DNA from: an uncultured Flavobacteriales bacterium
Lineage (GTDB): Bacteria > Bacteroidota > Bacteroidia > Flavobacteriales_G > Salibacteraceae
Length of the DNA: 64,000 bases
Direction: 5' to 3'
NCBI GenBank assembly: GCA_937899835.1
Contig: CALCCE010000238.1
Span: 1-64,000 of the forward strand
The translations under genes were made by a program, and so were the position numbers. Under the pieces are notes generated by a model. That model was given only the letters and a program-made list of their open reading frames with translations. It made no database searches and was not told where the DNA came from. Shown piece after piece: positions 1 to 6,795 of this stretch; the first letter of the stretch is position 1; every line of letters starts with the position of its first letter.

Positions 1-640
1 ACCTGGAGATGACCTGTTGCCCCAGGCAGTCGATTACTCTTGTTAGTCAGTCGGGGCGGCATGAAGCTATTGCCGAACCTAAAGGTCAGGACTGGGTAGG
101 TCAATGCCTTAATTTTAATCTACCGTTGGCAAGACGCGGGTATAGGGCAAGGGTTGTGTGGGAAATGCTTAAAAAACACTTAATTCTTAGCGGAGACCAT
201 ATCCCCAAAGCGATAAGGGCAACTTGTGCTTATTTGCCTTCTGCTTCAAGGAAGAAAAAGTAAAAATGCCAATGGGGTATTCCATTAAAAAGGCATTTCA
301 ATGGTGATTTAAAAACGTTTTTGGCAACGGTTCTTACCGCTATTGCAACCCCGCCGATTGACCGACATCCAAATAGAAACGGGTGCAGTTTTGAAACCAG
401 GCATTGCCCCTTTGCAATACGTGCTGAAGAAAAATCAATCCCGTCGAAGACAACTTAGCACCACTACAAAACGTCTGTTTAAAAGAACCAGGAGATGAAA
501 AAGCGTTGTTTTTTGTCTCCCTCAAATGGCTTACACCACTTGAAGGAAACGGCAATAAAAAGCAAAAAGAAATTGAGTTATAGAAGCTATTTGAAGCACC
601 AGTTGGGCAAAGCCTGAATTGGAAAACCATTGCAACGATT
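1..640. other. Left-edge stretch without a supportable gene
   Basis: No convincing gene is visible. An 84-codon frame at 9-263 on the plus strand has no recognisable domain, and short frames around 430-582 end at stops in all phases; one of them (stop near 582) has protein-like composition but matches no family I recognise. A nested inverted repeat lies at 264-298: the outer arms are AAATGCC (264-270) and GGCATTT (292-298), the inner arms AATGG (271-275) and CCATT (282-286). It has no T-run, so it is not a clear terminator. The stretch may hold the 3' remains of a decayed gene or the long leader of the response regulator that starts at 641. Confidence 0.4.
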
Positions 641-1342
641 ATGACCCGTAACCCCACAAATGGCCACCTGTTGGTGGCGGAAGATGACCCGATTACTGCC
701 CAGCTCCTGCAAAAACACCTTGGGGCTGCCGGATACCAGATCATCATGTCCACAAATGGGCGCGATGCGATGGATACTCTTGGAACTCGGGAAATCGATC
801 TGTGTCTGTTGAACATGCACCTTCCTCAGATGGAAGACCTGGCCTTGACTCAGGCCATTCGAAAGTCGGACCGGGTGATTCCCATTGTGTTTCTATCTGC
901 CCGAACTACTCCTGAATCCAAGCTCAGAGGTTTCCGATTTGGGTGTGATGATTATGTTGCAAAACCGTTCAACATCAAAGAGTTGCTGTGGCGCATTCAA
1001 GTCATTTTGCAGCGCATTCACCAACAGGTAGTGCAGGCAGACCCCGAATTGCTGCGTTTGGGAAAATTTTTGTTTCAACCTGTAGAGCGCACTCTCAGCT
1101 GGGACCAGCAATCGCACCGACTAAGCGCGAAAGAAGCCAACCTGCTCCAGCTTTTTTGTGATGCCCGAGGCGATGCTGTACCCCGGGATCGCATTCTGGA
1201 AAACGTATGGGGCCGGAGCGACTATTTCACTTCCAAAAGCCTGGACGTATACCTTACCCGCTTGCGGAAATTGCTCCGAGCCGATGAAAGCCTGGTGTTA
1301 CAAAACATCCATGGTTTTGGGTACAAGTTGATTCAGCGCTGA
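641..1342 (+). CDS. OmpR-type response regulator with Asn in place of the phosphoacceptor Asp
   Basis: A 233-residue protein with an N-terminal receiver domain (about 9-125) and a C-terminal winged-helix DNA-binding domain of the OmpR/PhoB type (about 137-232, ending in the usual YLTRLRKLL and GFGYKL stretches). The acidic pair (Asp15, Asp16), the Ser before Ala (FLSAR) and the Lys of AKPF are present. The residue that normally accepts the phosphate is Asn58 (codon aac in LLNMHLP), so canonical Asp phosphorylation should not be possible. It is therefore probably a pseudo-receiver that signals by protein contact or is locked in one state. It is convergent with the EPS operon end at 1353 (only 10 bp between), and no partner kinase is next to it. 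The DNA-binding assignment is firm; its targets are unknown. Confidence 0.9.
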   Translation: MTRNPTNGHLLVAEDDPITAQLLQKHLGAAGYQIIMSTNGRDAMDTLGTREIDLCLLNMHLPQMEDLALTQAIRKSDRVIPIVFLSARTTPESKLRGFRFGCDDYVAKPFNIKELLWRIQVILQRIHQQVVQADPELLRLGKFLFQPVERTLSWDQQSHRLSAKEANLLQLFCDARGDAVPRDRILENVWGRSDYFTSKSLDVYLTRLRKLLRADESLVLQNIHGFGYKLIQR

Positions 1343-1352
1343 TAAGGCGCAA

Positions 1353-2408
1353 CTACTCCCGCACCTCTTTCCGTTTCCAAGCTGAAGCTACTCCAAGCTG
1401 ATACAAGCGGACGCGGTGCACCAATTGCACGAAAATTACGCCTGAAATAAAGAGTGCGGCCAAAATCCAATTGGGATAGGTATAGGCACTGTATACGGCC
1501 ACAGCAAAAAATGAGATTTGCAGACCAAGTAAAGTGAGCGTAACCATGCCTTGGGCCATGCCCAAATCGAGCAAACGGTGGTGCAAGTGATTTTTATCGG
1601 CACTAAAAGGCGACTTTCGGTGCCACAAGCGCACCATCACCACCCGAATGACATCAAAAACGGGCAACCAAAACAAACCGATCAACAGCACCTCATAAGA
1701 AATGCCGGGTAAGTTGGCCTGCGTTTCGGGTTGCAACAACCGCATGCCCATCAGGCCCAATAAAAATCCGATCGACAACGAACCAGCGTCACCCATAAAA
1801 ATGCGTGCCGGATGCCAGTTGAACCGCAAAAAGCCCAGCAGGCCACCAGCCAGCGCGAAAGACAGTAAGGCATAGCTACTATCGCCGGCCAGGATAAAGA
1901 CCATGCCAAAGCAAAGCGACATGCTCAGTCCCAAAGTTCCGGCTAAACCATCCAGCCCATCGATCAGATTGTAGGCATTGGAAAAGGCCACCAAGATCAA
2001 TAGGGCACAACCGTATTGCAACACAGGATGGAGGCTATCGACACCCCACAAACCTCCAAAACCCGGTAACGCATTGCCTTGGAAAACTACCATGGCCGCT
2101 GCCATGAGTTGCAGCAACAATTTCATCTTTGGTGAAAGTCCCAGCCGATCGTCATACCACCCGACTAAGGTGAGCAGTAGCAGGGCCATGCCCGTGAAAG
2201 GAAGCTCGAAAAAAGTGAATGTCAAAGGCAACAGCATAATTCCCAATCCTCCACTGGTGGGCACCGGGCGGTGGTGAACGGAGCGTTCTACCGGTTCGTC
2301 TACCCACTTGAAGTGGAAACTCAAGCGGATCAAAATGGGCAACAACAGCAAGGTGCATCCCAGCCCAAGCGCAAGCATAAAAAGCAATTGAAAGTGAAAA
2401 GTGATCAT
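1353..2408 (-). CDS. WecA/MraY-family polyprenyl-phosphate sugar-1-phosphate transferase
   Basis: A 351-residue polytopic membrane protein of glycosyltransferase family 4. It contains the family's cytoplasmic motifs: the Asp pair in GWYDDRLG (86-87), NLIDGLDGLAG (147-157), FMGDAGS (204-210) and the HLHHRL histidine motif (274-279). Enzymes of this family move a sugar-1-phosphate, often GlcNAc-1-P, from its UDP donor to undecaprenyl phosphate and so start assembly of a lipid-linked glycan. It is the last gene of the 9408-1353 operon and lies 12 bp behind a glycosyltransferase. In a Wzx/Wzy-type EPS locus it would supply the initiating step. The HLHH motif favours the WecA/TagO branch over the peptidoglycan enzyme MraY; the actual sugar cannot be read from the sequence. 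Confidence 0.92.
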   Translation of the reverse strand: MITFHFQLLFMLALGLGCTLLLLPILIRLSFHFKWVDEPVERSVHHRPVPTSGGLGIMLLPLTFTFFELPFTGMALLLLTLVGWYDDRLGLSPKMKLLLQLMAAAMVVFQGNALPGFGGLWGVDSLHPVLQYGCALLILVAFSNAYNLIDGLDGLAGTLGLSMSLCFGMVFILAGDSSYALLSFALAGGLLGFLRFNWHPARIFMGDAGSLSIGFLLGLMGMRLLQPETQANLPGISYEVLLIGLFWLPVFDVIRVVMVRLWHRKSPFSADKNHLHHRLLDLGMAQGMVTLTLLGLQISFFAVAVYSAYTYPNWILAALFISGVIFVQLVHRVRLYQLGVASAWKRKEVRE

Positions 2409-2420
2409 AGCGCGAAGGGT

Positions 2421-3623
2421 TTAACTTTCGTAAAAAGTGCGTACATTTTTGAGGTGGCCAAGGCCACCAGAAGCCAACAGTTCCGATTGCAGGCGACTTA
2501 GCGAAGCCAACACATTTTTCTTGGAATAGCTGTAGTCAAAAGCAAAGACCAATCGCTTGTATTTGCCCGCTACAATCGCCCAGGTGTAGCGTTTTTGAGC
2601 CAGGGCAACCATGCGGTTTCCGTTGGCCCGAAAATCGCGGTAATGCCAGTGTTGCAATTGTTTCGACAAGTCCTGGGCATTTTTGAAGTAAAAGGCTTGG
2701 TTGTCAGTAGTACTCCGGTTGTAGCTTACATCAAAAGCCAGCACCGGTAAGCCAAGGTACATCGCCTCCACCAAGGAAGGATTGGTGCCTCCCGCACTGT
2801 GGCCGTGGATGTATACAAAGCAGTTGGAGCGCAATTCGTCCAATGCCCTTTGGTCATAAATAGGAGGGAGCAAATGTAGGTTGGGTACCCGGCGGTATTT
2901 TTCCAGCAGTTGTTGGCCATAGGCACTGGCTTGCCAATTTCCTACCAACACCAGGGGCATATCCTCACATTGTTCAAAGGCGGCCAATACTTCATGAATG
3001 TTATTTTCAGGCTCAATGCGGCATACTTTGAAAGCGTAAGGCTTCTGCGTAAAAGGGTACTGAGCCTTGGTTTCCCTGGAAAGGGCTACGCGCTGGGTAT
3101 GATCTCCACCGTAGGCGATCATGTGGCTCAGGGTTTTGTACTGAATCGCTGTGTAGCGCTTGATTTGGTCGTTGTCGGCTACATCTGCATGGGAAAAACG
3201 CACCGCCAGTCGCTCCGACCAGCGCAAAAAACGCTTGGCAAGGGGCGACCATTTTTGCCGTCTCCACTCCAACCCATCAATGTTGACAATGATCTTTTTG
3301 CGGGTAAACCACCGCAGAAACGGAACCATAACGCCACCGGAAACCCCCAACACAATAAAAGTGTCGGCCACGAACAGAGCGTGAAGCATCGACACCAGGT
3401 CGTAGAGGATACTTTGTACTCCGTTGGCATTAAAAGGCAAGTACACCAGCCGGGCACCTTCCCAAGTGGAGACGCGATCTTGCTTCGGGTAGTAGTTTTT
3501 GCTGCAATAAACCGTTAGCGCAAACGTACCCTTCCATTGTTTTACCAGTTGGTGGGCCAAGGTTTCGAAACCTCCGTATTTTCCAGGCACTCCCGCGGTG
3601 CCGATGATGGCAATTCGTTTCAT
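2421..3623 (-). CDS. Glycosyltransferase with DUF1972 N-terminal domain
   Basis: A 400-residue protein starting with MKRIAIIGTAGVPGKYGGFE, the signature of the DUF1972 domain found at the N-terminus of some rhamnosyltransferase-like GT4 enzymes. The C-terminal half shows the GT-B donor-site pattern: a Gly-rich HGHSAGGTNPSLVEAM stretch with the conserved Glu, followed by LGLPVLAFDV. It is predicted to be cytoplasmic and to add a sugar from a nucleotide-sugar donor to the lipid-linked EPS precursor. It sits between another glycosyltransferase gene (48 bp upstream) and the WecA-like gene (12 bp downstream), clearly in one operon. Donor and acceptor are unknown. Confidence 0.88.
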   Translation of the reverse strand: MKRIAIIGTAGVPGKYGGFETLAHQLVKQWKGTFALTVYCSKNYYPKQDRVSTWEGARLVYLPFNANGVQSILYDLVSMLHALFVADTFIVLGVSGGVMVPFLRWFTRKKIIVNIDGLEWRRQKWSPLAKRFLRWSERLAVRFSHADVADNDQIKRYTAIQYKTLSHMIAYGGDHTQRVALSRETKAQYPFTQKPYAFKVCRIEPENNIHEVLAAFEQCEDMPLVLVGNWQASAYGQQLLEKYRRVPNLHLLPPIYDQRALDELRSNCFVYIHGHSAGGTNPSLVEAMYLGLPVLAFDVSYNRSTTDNQAFYFKNAQDLSKQLQHWHYRDFRANGNRMVALAQKRYTWAIVAGKYKRLVFAFDYSYSKKNVLASLSRLQSELLASGGLGHLKNVRTFYES

Positions 3624-3671
3624 GTCTACTCTTATTGCGATTTGTGGACCACTTTGGTAAGTTGCTGGTAT

Positions 3672-4832
3672 TTAGGCTTTTGTTGCGTTAGCCAACCAGG
3701 ATGCTGTTTGGTTTTTGGAGAGGGTTCCAAAATGTGGAATTGATGGCGGGGTGCTCAAAAGTGCCTCCACCGCCTTTGCCTGCGTTTTTGGATGAAACCG
3801 CATGGCGGTTTCAATGGCGTTCTCTGAGTAAAACTGGCATAAAAAAGGCCGTTTGGATAGGCGCTGAACCGCCAGTTTCAACTCCAGGTGGTTTTTGGAA
3901 TCAATCGATCTTCCGTTGTACCCGTCTTCAATAAATTCCGCAGGTCCGCCTACCGGTGGCCCGATCACCGGAACTCCAAACAGCATGGCTTCCAGCAAGG
4001 TGAGGCCAAAGGTTTCTACCCAGGCATCGGTATGCGAAAGGTTGAGCACCAGGTCGGCTTGCTTGTAGAAGGGCACCACATCCTTTTGACCCGGCAGCCA
4101 ATGAAGGTTCTCGGGCATAGCCTTATCAGAGAAATAAGTGCTGGCATCAGCTTCACTGGCATTCAACACCAAAGTAAAACGCACCTCAGGCAAACTCCTG
4201 GCCAGTTGGAGGTATTCCGGGATGCCTTTATAATCTTTGAGCGAACACAGCATCAATACTTCAAACTGGTCCTTACGTGTGTCGCGGTAATGGAAAAGTT
4301 TCGCTTTATCTGCCATTTCTGGTGAAAAAGCATTGTAAATGACCTGCGACCGAACATCTTGCAGGGGCTCCGTTTGGTGAAGGTATTCCGAAACGTAGAT
4401 GGCCTCATCGGCACACCATTCGGCTACCTTTTTCAGCAACCATTTCAAGGCCAGGGGGCGAATGGAAGTTTCATGAAGGTGGTAAACGACCCGCAATCCA
4501 AGTAACTTTCCTGCCAGAGCTGCCCCAAAAGGCAGTAAAGTGTTGACGTAGAAAGTAGCCTCCCGGTGGCGGTAGTGCCACATCACATGACTGAACATCC
4601 AGACCTGGGCCCACAAGAACAACAACAAGGTGAGCAACTTTTGTCCGCTATGGCGATAAGGTACCTGATGCATCTCTACATCGGTGAGTTGCGATAAAAA
4701 ACCGTTTCCGGCACTGGTATACACCGCTACATCCTTTTCGGAGCGGTTGAGGTTTTGAATGATTTGGCTCAACACCCGTGGGCTGCCGCTAAAATCATTG
4801 AGCAAGTGGAAGAAGACGATGGACTGAGGCAT
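3672..4832 (-). CDS. Glycosyltransferase family 4 protein
   Basis: A 386-residue GT-B fold glycosyltransferase. The open frame extends further upstream, but the ATG at 4832 starts the recognisable protein (MPQSIVFFHLLNDFSGSPR). The donor-binding segment DAWVETFGLTLLEAMLFGVPVIG, which carries the Glu of the E-x7-E-type motif, is followed by a Gly-rich loop (PPVGGPAEFI). The start overlaps the end of the upstream glycosyltransferase gene by 38 bp, suggesting translational coupling. It probably adds one residue of the EPS repeat unit at the cytoplasmic face; the sugar is not predictable. Confidence 0.87.
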   Translation of the reverse strand: MPQSIVFFHLLNDFSGSPRVLSQIIQNLNRSEKDVAVYTSAGNGFLSQLTDVEMHQVPYRHSGQKLLTLLLFLWAQVWMFSHVMWHYRHREATFYVNTLLPFGAALAGKLLGLRVVYHLHETSIRPLALKWLLKKVAEWCADEAIYVSEYLHQTEPLQDVRSQVIYNAFSPEMADKAKLFHYRDTRKDQFEVLMLCSLKDYKGIPEYLQLARSLPEVRFTLVLNASEADASTYFSDKAMPENLHWLPGQKDVVPFYKQADLVLNLSHTDAWVETFGLTLLEAMLFGVPVIGPPVGGPAEFIEDGYNGRSIDSKNHLELKLAVQRLSKRPFLCQFYSENAIETAMRFHPKTQAKAVEALLSTPPSIPHFGTLSKNQTASWLANATKA

Positions 4833-6063
4833 GGCTAAAGAATACTTGGTTATAAATACGTTGCAGGTGACGGCCTTTGGCCGTCCAGTTGAAGCGCTCT
4901 TCGAAGCGTTCGCGAGCATGAGTACCCATTTTTCTGCGCAGGTATGGGTTTTGATGCAGGTTCAGCAGCGCTTCGGCAAAAGACTTTACCGAGGTGGAAT
5001 AATTCCCGTAGGGAATTTGAAAAGCACATTGCGAGTTGGTGAGTTCTCCCGGTCCCGGGTTGTTGAAACAGACTACTGGCAAACGGTAGGAAAGGGCTTC
5101 CGCCACCACCATGCCCGCCCCTTCGTGAGAAGGAAAGAGAAAAACGGCGGCATTGGTATAGCGCTGTGTCAGCTCCGAACGTTCCATCCAGGGGACGAAC
5201 TCTACCTGGCCAGCCACACCTTCCATAAAGGCAATGCCTTGCAGGCGTTTTTTCTCCGGGCCATCTCCAATAATGGTCAGCTTGCTGCCTATTTTTTCCT
5301 GTGGCGAAAGGCGGTGAAAAAAGGCGGCAAAAGCGCGAATGGTAACGTCAAAACCTTTGAGTGGAACCAGGCGCCCCACCGACAACACTTCAAATCCGGT
5401 AGCGTGGTTAATTCCTGGGTCTTCCACCCATTCGGTGCCAACAGAAGGGAGCAAGTGCTGTTTGTCGCTTACTTGAGGAAGCTTTTGAGCCACACTTCGG
5501 TTCATGCTCAACACGCGGTTGGCCTTGCGCACGGTCAACAACAAGAAGGGGTCGAAACGCCAAAACCAGTTTTTGATCATCCAACGGGTGCGGTCCATCC
5601 ACCACGCACGAAAACCGTAAACGGGTAAAATGAATTCACGCGGTACCTTGGGATGGTGCCCGATAGGGCCCCAAATCAAAGGTTTGCCCAACAACCAAAG
5701 GAAAGAAGGGGTCCAATCGTTGTGAAAGTTGAGGTGGTGGGCCAAATCAAATTGATATTGTCTGCGCCACACCATCAAGGGCAAAAACACCTGCCAAAGC
5801 AAGTAATACAGCAGTGCACCACGGCTGCCCTTTTTCCAAAAACGCATCCAGTAAGGCAGGTCGTAATACGCCCAGGTTACCGATTGGCAGGCATGATCAG
5901 GATGTGCTTCGAGGAATTTTTCAATCGCAGGACGGTTGTTTTTGCGGGTCACTGCAATGATGTTTTGATGGAGGGCTGCTTGATGGATAAAATTCCAGCC
6001 CATGCCATCTTCCGAGCCCTTGTAAGGGTTGACGGCGTATGCGGTAAGCAATATGGTTTTCAT
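4795..6063 (-). CDS. Glycosyltransferase family 4 protein
   Basis: A 422-residue GT-B glycosyltransferase. The start is placed at the ATG at 6063 (MKTILLTAYAVNPYKGSEDG), because the N-terminal Gly-containing loop begins there, and the longer frame upstream runs antisense-like through the acyltransferase gene. The C-terminal domain shows VGRLVPLKGFD, the usual start of the donor domain, and the FPSHEGAGMVVAEAL donor-binding segment. It lies 11 bp behind the acyltransferase gene in the same operon. The role is the same class as its neighbours: assembly of the EPS repeat unit on undecaprenyl pyrophosphate. Donor unknown. Confidence 0.87.
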   Translation of the reverse strand: MKTILLTAYAVNPYKGSEDGMGWNFIHQAALHQNIIAVTRKNNRPAIEKFLEAHPDHACQSVTWAYYDLPYWMRFWKKGSRGALLYYLLWQVFLPLMVWRRQYQFDLAHHLNFHNDWTPSFLWLLGKPLIWGPIGHHPKVPREFILPVYGFRAWWMDRTRWMIKNWFWRFDPFLLLTVRKANRVLSMNRSVAQKLPQVSDKQHLLPSVGTEWVEDPGINHATGFEVLSVGRLVPLKGFDVTIRAFAAFFHRLSPQEKIGSKLTIIGDGPEKKRLQGIAFMEGVAGQVEFVPWMERSELTQRYTNAAVFLFPSHEGAGMVVAEALSYRLPVVCFNNPGPGELTNSQCAFQIPYGNYSTSVKSFAEALLNLHQNPYLRRKMGTHARERFEERFNWTAKGRHLQRIYNQVFFSHASVHRLLPLAQ

Positions 6064-6074
6064 AAGCATAAGTT

Positions 6075-6782
6075 TTAAGCGGCTTTGATTTGCCCTTTGG
6101 TAGCGGCAATCACTTTGGCCGGCACTCCGGCTGCCACTGAATGAGCCGGTATGCTGCGGGTCACCACCGCACCGGCGGCAATCACACATCCTTCGCCAAC
6201 GGTTACCCCATCGAGCAAAGTGACTTTGGAGCCGATCCAGCAATTGGCTCCGACCTTAATCCCTTTGCGGGTTACCCCTTGATGGCGAATCGCCAGGCTT
6301 GAATCCTGATAATGGTGGTTTTCGGGATGGCAGCTGAAGTACTGACCGATAATGCATTCGTCTCCGATTTCGAGTCCACCGGCTCCGCCGAGGTAGGCAA
6401 ACTCTCCAATGCCCACGTGGTTGCCAATGGTGATGTGGCTGCCCAGCTCTTGAAATGAAGTAGAGATCACCACCCGGCTGTGGGCACCAATGCCCACATT
6501 GTCGCCCATTTGCAGCAAGCCGGTTCCCAATCCACTGAGGTACACCTGGTCTTCGAGCTTTACTTGCTTTCCCCAACGGATGTTGTGGCGGCAAAAAAAG
6601 CGTACGCCTTTTCCCAACATCATGGCTTTGGGTTGGCGGCCGGTGAGTAAGAGGCGCAGGCCACGCAGGCGGGCCATTCCTTTGTCCAAAATCAAGGCCC
6701 ACAACACCTGGCCGTCCACCGCAGAGTCAAATCGAAACTGCGGGTTGCGGAACCGAATCAATATTTCAAGTAGTGTTTTCAT
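6075..6782 (-). CDS. Left-handed beta-helix (hexapeptide) acyltransferase
   Basis: A 235-residue protein with many isoleucine-patch hexapeptide repeats between about 75 and 225 (for example IGNHVGIGEFAYLG, IGDECIIGQ, IKVGANCWIGSKVTLLDGVTVGEGCVIAAGAVV) and the typical C-terminal VAAGVPAKVIA. The His-rich stretch SCHPENHHY contains a likely catalytic His for acyl transfer from acetyl- or acyl-CoA. In this operon it most likely O-acetylates a sugar of the exopolysaccharide. It sits 13 bp behind the 870-residue fusion gene. The acyl group and acceptor are inferred only from the context. Confidence 0.88.
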   Translation of the reverse strand: MKTLLEILIRFRNPQFRFDSAVDGQVLWALILDKGMARLRGLRLLLTGRQPKAMMLGKGVRFFCRHNIRWGKQVKLEDQVYLSGLGTGLLQMGDNVGIGAHSRVVISTSFQELGSHITIGNHVGIGEFAYLGGAGGLEIGDECIIGQYFSCHPENHHYQDSSLAIRHQGVTRKGIKVGANCWIGSKVTLLDGVTVGEGCVIAAGAVVTRSIPAHSVAAGVPAKVIAATKGQIKAA

Positions 6783-6795
6783 AATGTGTTGACAG

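Noticed and set aside
9-263. 84-codon frame at the left edge, plus strand
   Set aside because: No recognisable domain, basic low-quality composition, no convincing promoter or partner; likely chance.
340-820. Minus-strand frames opposite the response regulator start
   Set aside because: They overlap the strongly supported plus-strand regulator and show no family features.
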